64,000 bases of DNA from Sporothrix humicola (GCA_021396245.1 WNYE01000053.1:124001-188000), one strand, 5' to 3'. Numbered from the stretch's first letter, positions 9,840 through 22,589 are shown. The notes: generated from the sequence alone by a model not told the origin. A program made the numbers and translations.

Positions 9840-12800
9840 ATGTCTGAACAAATTCCTGGGCCGTCGGGGTATCCCCTCATCGGCAACTTGCTTGATGTCC
9901 AGGGCGAAGTGCCCATCCAGGCCATCGAGAAAGTCGCCGACGTTTATGGTCCCATCATCAAGCTGTCTCTCGGCGGCGTCGACCGTCTTTTTGTTGGCGG
10001 TTTCGACATCTTCGACGAGCTCTGCGACGAGACTCGTTTCTACAAACTGCCGCCGCCAGCCCTCACACGAAATGCACCCCCTGGCGCCCGTGGCCTCTTC
10101 ACGTCGCCGTCTGAGAAAGACCCAGACTGGATCCAGGCACATCGCATCCTGATGCCCGCCTTTGGGCCTTTGGCCATCCAAAACATGTTTGATGGTAGGC
10201 CATACCCCCACTGAATTTACCAACGTCGCCCGCTAACCCTCCAGAAATGTATGACATTGCTACGCAAATGGTGATGAAGTGGGCACGTCTCGAGCCCGAG
10301 TCGACCGTGTTGTTGACCGACGACTTTACTCGGCTCACGCTCGACACGATTGCGCTCTGTGCCATGGACTACCGCTTCAACTCGTTCTATTCGGAAACGA
10401 TGCATCCGTATGTCCAAGCCATGACCAACACCCTGGGCGCACGCAGCCAGACTGGGCAGATCGGACAGCGGATCAAGGTTTTGCTGAAACCATCTTATGT
10501 GGCCAAACTCAAAGAAGACGTGGCGTACATGGGCACCGTGGGCCGCGAGCTCGTGCAGCACCGGCGCGACAACCCGACTGACAAGAAGGACCTGTTGAAC
10601 AACATGATCCATGGCAAAGACCCCAAGACGGGCGAGTCGATGCGGGATGATTTGATTGCTGCGAACATGCAGACGTTTTTGGTAGCGGGTGAGTCTCCAA
10701 CGCACCTTCCTTCACTTGCATTTATTCCTTTTTTTAAATCGTTCCTTCCACTAACAAATCAGGTCACGAGACTACTTCTGGACTCCTTTCTTTCGCCTTC
10801 ATGTACATGCTGCTCAACCCATCGACATTCTTCGCCGCACAGCAAGAAGTCGACCGCGTTCTCGGCAAAGGCCGCATCGAGCCGCATATCCTCAACGAGC
10901 TGCCGTACATCAATGCCGTGCTGCGCGAGACGCTGCGCCTTTCACCGACAGCCCCTGGTTTTGCACGCGGTGTTCGCCCCGAAAACAAGGAGGAAAAGGT
11001 CACAGTCGCCGGCGGCAAGTACGAGATCCCCCGCGACGCCGCCGTCCTCTGTCTGCTCGGCAAAATCCAGCGCGACCCCAAAGTCTGGGGCGACGACGCC
11101 GACCAGTTCCGCCCGGAACGCATGCTCGACGAGAGTTTTCTCAAACTGCCTAAGAATGCCTGGAAGCCTTTTGGCACTGGTCTGAGAGCATGCATTGGCC
11201 GCGCATTTGCATGGCAGGAAGCCCTTCTCGTGACGGCCCTGCTGCTCCAAAACTTTACGATCTCGCTCGTTGACCCAGACTACAAGATGCAGATCCAGCA
11301 GACACTAACGATCAAGCCCAAGAATACATATGTTCGTGTCAAGCTTCGGCCCGGAATCAACGCTACACAGCTTATGCAGAGGCTCACGGGGAGTCCGCCG
11401 GCTACGGAAAAGCCGACCAACGGCCTGTCGCCCAAGACGAACGGTGTCAACGGTACTGTAGGCCATGACGGCCCAGTCCTTGCCATCCTTTTTGGCTCCA
11501 ACACAGGCACCTGCCAGTCTCTTGCTCAGTCGCTTGCCGTCGAAGCCGGCCAGCGAGGCTATGGTGCAACCGTCCATGATCTAGACTCTGCTGTTGAGCA
11601 CATCCCCAAGGGACCCAACACAACAGTCATCGTCATCACTGCATCCTACGAAGGCCAGCCGCCAGACAATGCCGCTCGCTTTATGGCCTGGCTTGAAAAG
11701 GTCGAAGACAAGGATGCATTCAAGGGCACGCAGTATGCAGTCTTTGGCTGTGGCCATGTCGACTGGGCGTCGACCTACCAGCGCATCCCAACCCACGTCG
11801 ACACTCTGCTCGAAGAACACGGTGCCACAAAAGTCGCAGAGCGTGGCGTCTCGGATGCCTCGCAGCGTGACATGTTTGGCGATTTTGCAAAGTGGACAGA
11901 GAATGTCTTGTGGAAGGCACTGCCCAAGGCTGAAGATGCTGTGGCAAGTGCCAACGGAGAAAAGAAGGTCAAGGTGCCTACGATGGACCTCGAACTTTCG
12001 ACCGAGGAGCGCGCTACGCATCTGCAACAGAAGCTCGTCTGGGCCAAAGTCACGGCCGCCCGATCTCTCACAACACCTGGCCATCCCGAAAAACGCCACA
12101 TCGAGTTCCAGCTGCCGCCCGATGTGACCTACCAGACAGGCGACTATCTTGCCGTCCTACCGCTCAATCTTGACGCCGACATCCGCCGTGTGGTCCAGAG
12201 ATTCCACCTGCCATGGGATGCTGTCGTCAAAATCAAGAAAGGCGGGCCGACGACGCTGCCGACAGACACGCCCATTGCACTGGCCGAGTTGTTGAGGGGA
12301 TACGTCGAGCTGGCCCTGCCGGCCACGCGCAAAGACATCGAGGTACTCAGAGAGCTGGCCAAAGACGACGAGGCCAAGAGACTCGGTATGCTCCTCGACG
12401 ACAAGGATGGTTTTGCCAAGACCATTATTGAGCATCGGACTAGTCTGTTGGATCTGCTCGAGCAGAACCCAGGCATCGATCTCTCGCTTTCCAGCTTCCT
12501 GGTCATGCTCCCTCCACTCCGTGCCCGCCACTACTCCATTGCTTCCTCGCCACTCGACAGCCCAGACGTCTGTGCTCTGTGCTACAGCGTCATTGACGAG
12601 CCAACGTGGGTCGACCAGCCAGACACCAAGGCCAACGGAAAAGAAAATGGCACGAACGGCACAACGCCCCGCAAGTTCCGCGGCGTCACCGGCACTTATC
12701 TCAAGTCTCTGCAGGTCGGTGACCAGGCTCTTGTATCGGTTCGCGCCACAAACCCGTATTTTCGCCTGCCCGCCGACCCTGAGGCAACGCCGCTGATCAT

Positions 12801-13293
12801 GTTCTGTGCCGGGTCTGGGTTTGCTCCCTTCCGCGGGTTCCTGCAAGAACGTGCTGTCCAGATTCGCCAAGGAAAGAGAAAACTCGCGCCGGCCCTAATG
12901 TTTGTCGGCTGCCGCGACCCAGAGGCTGACCGGCTGTACGGTGACGAAGTCGACAGTTGGGTCAAAGATGGTGTCGTCGATGTGAGATACGCCTTTTCGA
13001 AGGCACCCAACGACAAGAGGGCTGCCGGATGCCGCTACGTCCCGGAACGCCTGCTGCACGACAAGAAGGACGTCATTGTTCAGTGGAAGGCCGGTGCCAA
13101 AGTCTTCACCTGTGGCAGCGGGCAGGTTGCCAAAGACTTGGGAGCTGCGGCGCGCAAGTTGATTCTGGAGCGGGCCAAGGAGTTGGCTGCCGAAGGCAAC
13201 GGTGAAGGTTCAGTTTCTGCCACTGAAGAGGAGGTGGCTGCCTGGATGCAACAACGGCACAACGAACGCTTCGTGACGGATGTGTTTACTTGA
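9840..13293 (+). CDS. CYP505: CYP505-type self-sufficient cytochrome P450 : NADPH reductase (P450foxy-like fatty-acid hydroxylase)
   Basis: This family hydroxylates fatty acids near the omega end (omega-1 to omega-3), taking electrons from NADPH through FAD and FMN on the same chain. Three exons, 9840-10194, 10245-10688 and 10763-13293, join in phase to 1109 residues, the usual length. The N-terminus (MSEQIPGPSGYPLIGN) has no membrane anchor, as in P450foxy and bacterial P450BM3, so it should be soluble. The second intron splits the I-helix oxygen-binding motif GHETTSG. The ExxR motif (ETLR) is present, and the haem loop is FGTGLRACIGRAFA with the ligand Cys at about residue 410. A Gly/Asn-rich linker leads to the FMN domain (LFGSNTGTCQSLAQ, about residue 505), then the FAD-binding RHYSIASSP (about 855) and NADPH-binding CAGSGFAPFRGF (about 947). 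The C-terminus RFVTDVFT is typical. All cofactor motifs are intact. No tailoring genes flank it, so it is probably a stand-alone lipid or detoxification enzyme. Confidence 0.97.
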
Positions 13294-13978
13294 ACTATTA
13301 TTGTTAAGGTGCCTTGATGATTTGGTTTCTATTTCCTGGCTTTTCTTTGGTTACATTTCATGTTATCGTCTTCAATTAATATCACGTACAATAATATCTT
13401 TGCTGTGTCCGCCTATTAAACCTTAAAAAGATAACAAACTAAATAACACAATCATAAACTGAAAATAAAGCGTCAAGGGTTAAAAAAAAAAGAAGAAGAA
13501 GAAAAGAAAAAAATAACAAAAAAACGTACAGCAGCGGGTATTCGCTGGTCGTCACCGACCCAACTACTAATCCGCCGATTATTGGTTTGACTAGGGGAGA
13601 GCGGACGGGATCCCGTATTTTCCAGTATCTATGGCCGTACGTGGCAGACGAAAGTAGTGATAGCCATTAAATAGGATGGCTGAGGATGTAAACACACAAT
13701 TTAGATACCTTGGATATGACAAAATGAAGTAATTATTAAATATCGTAAAAAGTGCGGGTCGCGAGTATTTGTCACATTTGATGCATTCAGCTAATGACCT
13801 CGAAAGCTACCAACAAACAAGAAAAAAGAAAACAACGGAGGATATTTATGTGGGAATGATGGATGGCCTCCCAATGAAGTAACAATAAAAGCAACAAAAA
13901 CATCGCAAAAATGAAGAGGTCCGGTCAATGCTCCAAGTAAATGCAAACCCCGCATGCAGCTGCGTACTTAACACAGTC
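13294..13978. other. convergent 3' regions of CYP505 and ATG3, AT-rich
   Basis: Markedly AT-rich DNA lies between two facing gene ends, with an A-run around 13480-13525 and an AATAAA at 13464-13469. It is consistent with poly(A) sites on both strands. No gene seen. Confidence 0.55.
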
Positions 13979-15169
13979 TTACACACTCATTGTGAAGTCG
14001 TGCTCGATGCTGGGTGTCACACTGGCAATGAACTGTAGTGGATGTTAGACAAGATCACACAGAAGAATCGAAAATGCAGGGTAGAACTCACCTTCAAAAA
14101 CACCACCAGGTACTGGTCCACCCGAATGGCGACCTCGCCGTCGTCCAGATCAGCCTGCACCTCTTCCCACTCGTCGGATGAGCCAGCGCCGCCAGCCGAA
14201 GCGTCAGGCTTGCTGCTGCTGCCAATGTCCAGGTTCTTGGTGCTGTCAACCAGACCCTCGAGGCCCGACATGCCACCAGCAGAAGATGGCCCGGCCAGCT
14301 TCTCGCGCCGCCGCTTCAGAGCACCATCGGCCCGGTCGAGTAGCACCTTCATCACAGGAGCGTGCTTGCAGGGGTGGACGCTGGCCATCTTGGTGCTGTG
14401 GGCGAAGAAGGGGAAGTCTTCAAGCGTCACCGTCTTGTCCTTGTAATCGCCGACAATGTCGTCCATCATGAGGTGCGGCGGCAGGGGTTGGCCGCTGGGG
14501 AGGTAGCCCGAGAGGTAGAGGCGCGGAGTCCGGTAGTACGGCGAGTACATAATGTACATTGTATATGAACGGTTGCCACTAGAAGTAGGAGGTTAGCAAT
14601 AGCAAACGTCAATAAAGTAGGGTACGAACAGGTTCTCACCTCTTGGGATCTGTCGCCTCGGGAATGATGGCCTCGTCGTCGTCTTCTTCCTCCATGTCGG
14701 GGATGTCGTCGTCGTCGTCATCGTCCTCTTGCGCGAGAGATGAGGTGGCAGCCTGTGATGGTTTGCTCGCAGAGGCATCCTTTTGTGCGTCGCCAGCTCC
14801 ACCGCCGCCGCCGCCCGTCCGCAGCCAGCCGTCCTCATCGTCCTCGCCGTTGCCCTTGCCGCCGGCACCGCTGCCCTCGACAACGTCGTCGAACCCGCCG
14901 GCTGCACCAGCAAATGTCTCCTCGAGTCGCCGGTGACAAGGGACGTTGCGAGTCACCAGGAACTGCTTGCCGGGTGGCAGGTTGGCCGACCGACGGTTGG
15001 CGGGTTCGGCATCGGCCCACGACCACGTCGGGAACTTGTACACAAGGTAGTCGCCGGCGGCCACAAACTCTTCGGGGGTGATCTCGCCCGTCTTGCGGAA
15101 CGTCGATGTGTGCTTGGCGGGCGTGTAGCGATCCCGCAGCGTGTTGACGGTGGAGTAGAGGATATTCAT
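13979..15169 (-). CDS. ATG3: autophagy E2-like conjugating enzyme Atg3
   Basis: Atg3 transfers Atg8 from the E1 Atg7 to phosphatidylethanolamine, the lipidation step that builds the autophagosome membrane. Three minus-strand exons fit in phase: 15169-14640, 14578-14092 and 14032-13979, giving 356 residues; the introns are 61 and 59 bp. The N-terminus ([18 protein letters not shown]) is the curvature-sensing amphipathic helix. [17 protein letters not shown] follows, then a long acidic, disordered loop (Gly-rich then Asp/Glu runs) that in the family binds Atg7 and Atg8. The E2 fold resumes at [19 protein letters not shown]. The catalytic Cys is in HPCKHAPVM (about residue 247). The C-terminus ends [16 protein letters not shown], as expected. 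All landmarks are present. It is next to PFA5 and transcribed the same way, but about 1.2 kb separates them. Confidence 0.97.
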
Positions 15170-16377
15170 CGTGGCGGTTATCGTCGGGGGACGAGGGAAT
15201 CGCGAGGTATTAGGTATTTGTTGGTCTATTTGTTGTCTCGGTGTTCTTGATCGTGTCGACGTGAATTTCGTGTTTTCGCGTCTATCTATGGTCAGTGACT
15301 CGTCTTTGGTTTCTGGCGTATGCCGATCTCGCTTGTCGAGCCGTCGATAACGAGAGGATGCGAGTATGTGGGTTCCGGCGTTCGTTTGCAAACAAGCAAA
15401 AGAGAGGATCGTAAAACCGCGATGCAGAAGTAGGAAATCCAGAAATCACGCGAAGCCGAAAGACCAGGTGGCGATGTGGTCAAATGGGCAAAAGTTGGCG
15501 AAATGATTAAGAAGGGAAGGAACGAGTGAGTCTAGGCAGAAGAGGGCGATGTTTCTAGTGATTGTTGGCTTGATCAGGCAACTGGTTTCAGAGCACTTGC
15601 CCGCCAAAGAAGGCGTCACATGGCGGGGTTCACGGGGGCGCGCGGCACTCAACTGGATAAGCTCGCCCCTAATCGCCTTAAAACCCCACCAAAGACAGGC
15701 ACAGGCAACGAACGGTAGCTGAGGCGGGACCCACTCTAAGCTCTTATCGGCACCCACGTGATCTGATTAGCCAGACAGCAATAAGTAGTAATAACGTCAT
15801 AGCGCAAGGGACAGGAACCGTCATAACCGTCAATCGTGGAACAAGCTCAAGTCTTCATGACATTTACTCTCTTGCATGAATTTGATTACTTGACAATAAA
15901 ACCATAATTAATTCATACACTATTTGTTTCCATTAGCTCGTCACTCGTCTAATTTGTGAATGCTACCTGATGCCCATAATAAATGCTCCATGATGAGAAT
16001 AACAATAAGAAAACATAAAAATGCAACGAAAGACAACGGACATGAAACAGTCGAGGCTGCAGCAATGACCCGTGAAAACAAAACGCCTTTGATCGTCGAT
16101 GGGTATCATCCCCCAAGTCCCCAGATATTATGGTGTTCCCTGAGATTTTTCAGTACTCTGGACACGAGAAAATGAGATGTTGCTCATTGAGCCCCGAAAC
16201 AAGTGACGCCGGTGCCCTGGTTGTCGTGGGCATACTTGCTGATAAAAAATGAAAATAGAAGATACGATGTCGCAGTTCATGAAAGAAAGAAAAGAAATCA
16301 ACGCAGAAATGGCGGAAGTCAACGGAAAAATGCTTAAGTCAAGGTGTCGTGCTGATACAGGGCCGGCGGCCCTTCAC
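15170..16377. other. ATG3 upstream region and PFA5 3' region
   Basis: This stretch lies between the ATG3 start and the end of PFA5. The part near ATG3 (15170-15800) is balanced in composition and includes an E-box; 15830-16330 is AT-rich and probably contains the PFA5 poly(A) site. No coding-biased frame was found. Confidence 0.5.
15755..15760. promoter_or_regulatory. CACGTG E-box upstream of ATG3
   Basis: A CACGTG palindrome lies about 590 bp before the ATG3 start. Fungal basic helix-loop-helix factors bind this core. Regulation of ATG3 through it is inference from position only. Confidence 0.2.
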
Positions 16378-18133
16378 CTAACGACGCACCTGCTCCATCT
16401 CCTGGAGCGGCGGCAGGTTGAGGCTCTTGACGTACTGCTTGAATCTAGGGCCGACCTTGTAGAAACTCTCGGTCGAATCGTGGTTGCGGCACGGCGAGTG
16501 GCGGAAGGGTAGGATCCAGTCGATCGGGTTGCTGCCCATGATCGAGACCCAGTTGTCCCAGCCACCCAGATCCCACACGTTCATGCCCTTGCGCACAGAA
16601 ACAATGGCAAACGACCGGAAGGCAAGCAGGTCGCGAGCATCGAGGGCCTCGCGGGCTTGGCGGCGCGCTGCACGAGCTTCCCGGTTGATCTTGAACGGGT
16701 CGGGCTCTTCAGCCTCTGCAGCCTGGCCAGCTGGTGTAAAGACGCCACCGGCATTGTTGGCTGCCGCGCCTGAAGCCGCGGGGGCAGATGGCGCCGCATT
16801 GTTGGGAAGCACCACGCCACCTGTCTGAGGAGAATGGTAGGTCAGGCCGTAGCGAAGTAGCTCCGGATCCTTGGGTAGCGGGTATGTAACGACGTTGTAC
16901 TGTCCCAACACAGGCGGCGAGCCTTGGGGGACACGGACGGCCATCATCTTGACTCTATCGCGGAGCTGATGCGTCTCGACTGTCGTCAGGTTTCTCACTA
17001 CAAAGTTAAGGCACGAGATGAACATGGCGAACGAAAACATGCCGAGAACGGCGGCCAGGGCCAGGGCTGCAATGGTGCGGCCGTCCGAGCCGAGATCACG
17101 CTTATTTCTCTCGGACAAGGCAAAGGCACACGTAGCGATAGTAAGTATGCAGAGCATTGTCGCGTAGCAGGTGAACTGGAAAAAGAATTTGAAGGCTGCG
17201 CAGAGGTTAGTCAATATGTTTGTCAAAGATAAAATGAGAATACCGGTTAAACCTACTCGACTCGGACACAATGCCACCGACCCAGGGGCAAAAATGGTCC
17301 ATTTTCAAGACACAGCGGCCGATCTCCGAGCAGTGGTGCGCCCGGTCCGGCTTCCATGTCCCGCAGGGGCTGCACCAAATAGGGCGGCCGTCAGCCGTGC
17401 ACTCAAACATGTCCTTGGTATAGAAGTTCTCGAGGCCCGGGCTGTCCGGGTCGAGACGGGGGTCGCGGCCGACTGGCGCATTGGTCGCCTCATAGCTCGA
17501 GCCAATGCCACCGCCTGCCACGTTCGAATTCGCATTCGAGTTCGCCCGGCCCGCCTCGAGATCGACGTTGTCGTTGTCGCTACCTGTTGTCGTCGTCGTC
17601 TTGTTCTCTACGCCGGTCGGCTTGTTCGCAGTGTTGGTCCGTTTGCCGCCAAAGCTGGCCTTGAGGTCGGCCCAGGCTGCGGCCATGTCGCCGCGGGCGC
17701 GTGGTGGTATGGCATTCGAGGCTGCCTTGGCTTTGATGTTGTAGTAATCGCGTGCAGACTGAGGGCCGAGTGGGACAACGGCGGGGTCTGTTTGGATCAC
17801 AACGAAGAGGCGGATATAGGTGATGACCATCAGGGCGGCAATGATGGAGTAGGTGACAACGAGGCCAATGGCAACGTCCTTCTTGCCGAAAAGGTCGTAG
17901 TACTGCTGCACTATAAGGAGGTGATTCGTTAGTAAGGATATCTACGGCTGCGCAAAAGGAGATCTCCAGCGGCACATACTCAGGACGTAGTCGGCAACAG
18001 CGTAGAGCACGTAGGCAACACTAAAAGCCAGAAAGCCCGGAATGATCAGGGCCATTACGCGCATCATCGTGTTGACGCTCTGGACACGACCCGGGTCGTC
18101 GGCGCCACCGGCGCCATTAGACCCTGGCGGCAT
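16378..18133 (-). CDS. PFA5: Pfa5-type palmitoyltransferase (zf-DHHC family) with a DHFC active site
   Basis: DHHC enzymes attach palmitate to cysteines of membrane-associated proteins. Three exons, 18133-17980, 17910-17257 and 17195-16378, with introns of 69 and 61 bp, give 541 residues. The expected layout is visible: two N-terminal membrane helices (about residues 24-47 and 62-88), a cytosolic loop with a Thr/Asn/Ala-rich insertion, and the cysteine-rich domain ([23 protein letters not shown] cut here into its parts [25 protein letters not shown]). Two more helices ([28 protein letters not shown]) and a long cytosolic tail follow. The active site reads Asp-His-Phe-Cys (Cys about 259), not DHHC. 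Akr1-type enzymes have DHYC and remain active, so an aromatic at this place does not imply loss of function. The WDNW and [11 protein letters not shown] segments in the tail match the Pfa5 subgroup. The substrate is unknown. Confidence 0.9.
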
Positions 18134-21100
18134 CGTGGGCGGTGGTTTTTGTAGATGTAAATGTGCCGGTTGCGGTCAAGGAGCGTCGCGTCGAGCTGTA
18201 TATGTGTAGTCGTCGTCGCAGGGCTCCAGAAAGTCCGGCAATGTCGAGGCGGTGGTTCTGAGTTAAGAATAAGAAAGAAAGTCGAGAAAAAGGAGAGGCG
18301 AAACTGAGCCGACGAGGAGTTTTACCGATCGACGAGGTTGCGACGCGGCGCGCTCGGAAGAGGATTCGGGGAGTCGACGAGAGCTGTCGCCTATGTCTCT
18401 GGCGACAGCATTGTCTCTCAGTCGAAGAAAAGAAACGTTGAGGATGTGCTGTTTATTGTCGAGGTCGAGAGGGAAAAGGGGCAAACCCGCGACTGCCCGT
18501 TTTGTGTCGAGACGTCGAAAATACTCGAGGGGAAGGTGGGAGGAGGGTTGCGCCTGCCAACTTTGCCAGATTCTCAGCTGGTGATGGGGAAATGAGCAAC
18601 GAGAAATTGCGAAGTTCCGAAAGAGGGAAGGAGCAGGTGGTCCGGGCGGTTAGATCGCTGAAGTCGACAGAACTGTCTTGTGCCTTGCGCAGCGCGGCCG
18701 CTAATAAATAAAGCCCTGGGGCCGCCTGTTGTTGTTTTCGTCACCATGCGTCGCAAAAGTGGATCGCTGCCCAATATGGACACTAGCTGGCAGCCAGCTC
18801 TTGCTTCCTTGAGTTGTTATTCCATCCTTATTTCCTACAGAGGCGACGGGAAGGCACGTTGTGATCTTCAACGCCATTGACAAGTCGTTGACAAGGCGCA
18901 TGACACAGAGGCCACCTTTGTCTGGGGTTTCTTTTGACAACTCGTGCTTTCTTGTGGCCGAATACGAGCTGCTTGTCAATGCAAGACATATCGAGACGCG
19001 ACGAGTAACCTCGAGTACTCCGTACGATATCCTGCAGCTTTGGCCAATTGCTTGCTGTCAACGACCCCTCCCTTTCCTACGAGAAGCTCCAAAACAGGAA
19101 AGCATCAATTGTCTGGCGGACGAGGGGTGAGGGTGAATCTTTCTCAATTCCACGTCGGCGATTGGCCTTTTAGGTACACGGGCGAGACAGGGCACGAATT
19201 GTGGCGAAGCACTCACCGCAACGACTTACATCCTGATATATTCAGATACTCGAATGGTCAATATCACGAAAAACAGACCTTCGTTTCTAGAGCCATAAGA
19301 GACTCCAGCCCTCTGCCTCGCAAGTGAGGCGACGTTAAAGACCACATGGCACAACTAAGGAGGCTCTGCAAAGTGCAAGAAACCGGCTAAGCACAGTCAG
19401 GCACAAGACACTCTACAAGACTAAAAGTAGAGAGCTTTGACAAGTGCGAATGAGGCTCAAAAATCTTGTGCACTACTCTTTAAGACTTGTAAGGCGTCGT
19501 GTCCTTAAAATCGCAGAAGCACGCCCTCTATTCATATTTGCCATTTTGCTACATTTAATATTTGACCGCCATTTGCATCACTCAAAAGAGAGTCACGTAG
19601 AGAGCATTCATTTTAACTGTGCCACTCTTCTTTAACCCGGTTCCTGGATCCAAAAAGTTCCGACATGCCCTGCTCTGCCACAATTAGAGCACCAGAAATG
19701 GGACAAAAGTCAATAATGACGCCTTCTTTGCACATTCTACGTCTTTTTCTCCATTATTTCAGGGCAAGCGAAGTTGCTGGCACGTGTTCGCTGTTCAATG
19801 CACGTACCAAAGCCGTCAGAAGGCGGCAGGTCGTTGAGAAAACGCAATTGTTTGGACGATTGCTAGGCCCTGCTCGTCCTGCAAGGCTGGCGGGTGTTGT
19901 TCCGCGCTCGCCTCCGACCCATACGGCGAACAAGCTGCAAAGCCCTTTCTTCTTCTTCCTCTTTTTCGTTTCTTTTTCCCTTTTTTTCTTTCTTTCCAAT
20001 AATACTTCCTTGCCGTAGTCTCACCGGTGAAGAATTTGTGCCAGAAATTCTGTTCTTTTGTTGTAATATCCTTAGGCACCAGTAATCAAGAGTGCTGCGG
20101 CTCACGAAACGGGCAAAAATGAACAACGGTGAGAAAAAAAGAGATGAACTTACTTGATAAATAAACATCAATAAACCTAAAATAATGTTAAACGCCCGAA
20201 TTTATCTACTGCGGCATCCTTTTTACCAGGCGCACCAATACTTTTACAGGCGTCCTCAGACGACAAAAACCACCAAAAAGGCATCGGCAGCATGGTGGCA
20301 AAGTAAGACGCGCCTTGGGTTCTTCAACCTCACCAACCATTTCATAAATTTATATGCTTAATTGCTAAATACGCAAAAGAAATAACATCATCTTTCCAAG
20401 TGATGTGTCCATATTCATCCGCCTTGCTTTGGGGCGGTCGATGGTTATTTTCTGTGCCTGGCGGTGCAATATCAATTTAATAGACAATAGAGAACAAAAA
20501 CTGCCCGTTTGCCAGAATAAAATGGGTTTAAAAAAAATCAAATGCCAATTGAAAAAATCAAAATTACATCAGCCTTATAGAACTTACATTTTGTAAAAAC
20601 ATAGACGGCCAACTCCGAGAAGTGAAATGCATTTTGCGCCTCATTGCAGTATCGCCAGTCTTCGTGGTCCTCGTAATTCTGCCCCAATGACGTGTAGTTT
20701 GCTTACCAAGGCGCGAGGCTTGGATGTTTTTGTTACTCACGAGAATAAAGAGTCAACAAATCAAAAAGTTGAAACCAATGCCTCACTTTTGGAGGTAAAA
20801 AAGGCGTCAAAGGAGTAGAAAGTGGATGATGGCCGGAGTGTTCTGTTTCGTCCTTTCGATTTGACCGCCTCGCAGACCGACGCCCTCCGCGCCTCGTCCA
20901 TGGCAAGGCCGGCGAAACCAAGACGCACACAGCATGTAACAGAAGGTTCGAACATGCCTTGTTTTCACAGGGTAAGATCCTGCAAACTGAGCTGCGCGAT
21001 ATCATATGGGCACTTGGTTCGCATATCGCGATAATTCTTGCACGCCGTATATGGAACTCTGTGTATATATGTCCTCAGGCCATCCCCTAGTATTCTCATT

Positions 21101-21257
21101 TTCGTTCTCCTTACCCGCCCTTCCATTATCCAACTTCGAAACTTTTAAGAATCGCCCGATCTTTTCACAAAAAACGTCTCTGTCTTTGTTGACAACTATT
21201 TGAAGTCTACAAAAGAAACCGAACCAACCTCAAAGTTCATCCACCACAATCGTCACA
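18134..21257. other. 3.1 kb divergent intergenic region
   Basis: This lies between the PFA5 start and the small zinc-ribbon gene. 18134-19130 is balanced and rich in GTCGA words near the PFA5 promoter. 19440-19630 and 20150-20620 are AT-rich. 19930-20010 is a strong pyrimidine tract (CTTCTTCTTC, then T-runs). A TACTCCGTA word lies at 19016-19024. Frames up to about 127 codons occur but show no third-position bias. I see no gene. Confidence 0.5.
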
Positions 21258-21511
21258 ATGGCCGTCAAGGATTGCTCTGCCCTTGTCAACTCTGCTCACA
21301 TCATGTGGCGTTGTGTAAGTCATTTCCATCGTTCCTTTGTGTTACTCGACCTCTTCATTATTTCTTTCCCCCGAACGTTTACTCACACAACTACTTTCCA
21401 AAGCACTGGTGCGAGAATACCTGCAACGTCGTCGGCATCGAGGATCAGTGCCCCGACCCCGGTTGCGCACACCGCATCTGCTCCGATTGTAAGAAGGAAG
21501 AGGTTATCTAG
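21258..21511 (+). CDS. 54-residue zinc-ribbon-like cysteine-rich protein, two exons
   Basis: The start at 21258 has a good context (GTCACAATGGCC). Exon 1 (21258-21314) ends at a perfect donor GTAAGT, and exon 2 begins at 21404 after TTTCCAAAG (89 bp intron). The spliced product has 54 residues. Its Cys/His spacing looks like a metal site: WRC, HWC, a Cys four residues on, then DQC, GCAHRIC and SDC. That makes eight or more candidate ligands in 45 residues. No signal peptide or membrane segment is present, so it should act inside the cell. The tail is acidic and basic mixed (KKEEVI). Short fungal proteins with W-x-C-x2-C spacing and a terminal C-x2-C are common, mostly of unknown function. The gene was found by joining two frames, and RNA support would settle it. 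Confidence 0.7.
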
Positions 21512-22184
21512 AATGAGGAACATCTCTTGGCCCAAGGGCCAATATGTTCACTAGATTTGGATTTGACATAAAGGCACTAGGAGAGGGTGAGCCTGGAGAG
21601 GGTGAGAGGGTCACGGCGTTGGGAACTAGAAGGCATATCCTCACGGGTCGGTTTATTGTAATTGGTGTTTTGGGGGATTGTTTGTGGGATTGTTTTTGTT
21701 CTGTTTTTGTTCTGCTTCTTTGTTACATTGTTTCTGATTCGGGTTATAAGTGTGTTGACGGGTTTCTTGTTTATTTCCCTAGTCGTTTTTGTTTTTGTTG
21801 TTGCCTTAGAATAATCATAAAAAAAAATAAAAAAATCATTGCAATTTTCTGAAAAATATCTTCCATAACAAGTCTATCTTAAGTATAGTAATATTTTTAT
21901 CATGGACATTACATCTTTTACATCGCCTATTAATATCATATAAAATGCTAGGTCATTCATAAGCGGGAGTTTACGAGATGCTAACATTTGTTTACTTTTG
22001 CTCTCCAGTAACATATCACACCTCCCCTAATTTGCAAGCGGTCCTAAGTCTCCAGGAAGGCGTTAACTAGAATTTCATAAATCTTAACAGCAAACATCTA
22101 CAAATAACAAATTCTATCAGCAATTCGCGTGGTGACTTTTACAATTCCAGTGCAGTACTTCATGAAGTGTCGTCGTCAAGAGCG

Positions 22185-22192
22185 TCACGTGA
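22185..22192. promoter_or_regulatory. TCACGTGA palindrome upstream of SHB17
   Basis: An 8-bp perfect palindrome with a CACGTG core lies about 540 bp before the SHB17 ATG. This is the consensus for several fungal bHLH factors (Cbf1/Pho4 type). The same 8-mer recurs at 31693-31700. Functional role is inferred only. Confidence 0.3.
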
Positions 22193-22512
22193 TAGGATGA
22201 CCTCATCGTGTATTTTGCTTGTAGATTGCGGGACAGCGGCCCGCTATGTCTGGGCGTCTTCGCTGGAGCTACCCCGCTAAAGTGCCCTTGGAGCCCCTCT
22301 AAAACTCGGCCAAACCTGCACCAAAACAGGACTTTTTACGTGAAAGAGCTCTGTTCCAGTGCCGGCAGATACGGTGGGAGCAGCCGCGACACGAGGGGTC
22401 TCAGTCAGCTCATACGACCACCTAGCTGCCCAGGTGCAGGTCCAGCTCACTGCAACAACAACGTCAGCTTTAGCTTCAACGTCAACATCGTGACGCGGAA
22501 CTGAGCATTTTT

Positions 22513-22522
22513 TATATATATA
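22513..22522 (+). promoter_or_regulatory. TATA element of SHB17
   Basis: Ten bases of alternating TA, about 210 bp before the SHB17 ATG, sit in an otherwise GC-balanced promoter and directly upstream of the CT-rich tract. This is typical spacing for a strongly expressed fungal metabolic gene. Confidence 0.45.
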
Positions 22523-22589
22523 CCGGGCCAATTGACCGTCGTCTGCGATTGTTGCGACGGCCTCCCTCTTTCTGATCTCTTGCTGCTTT

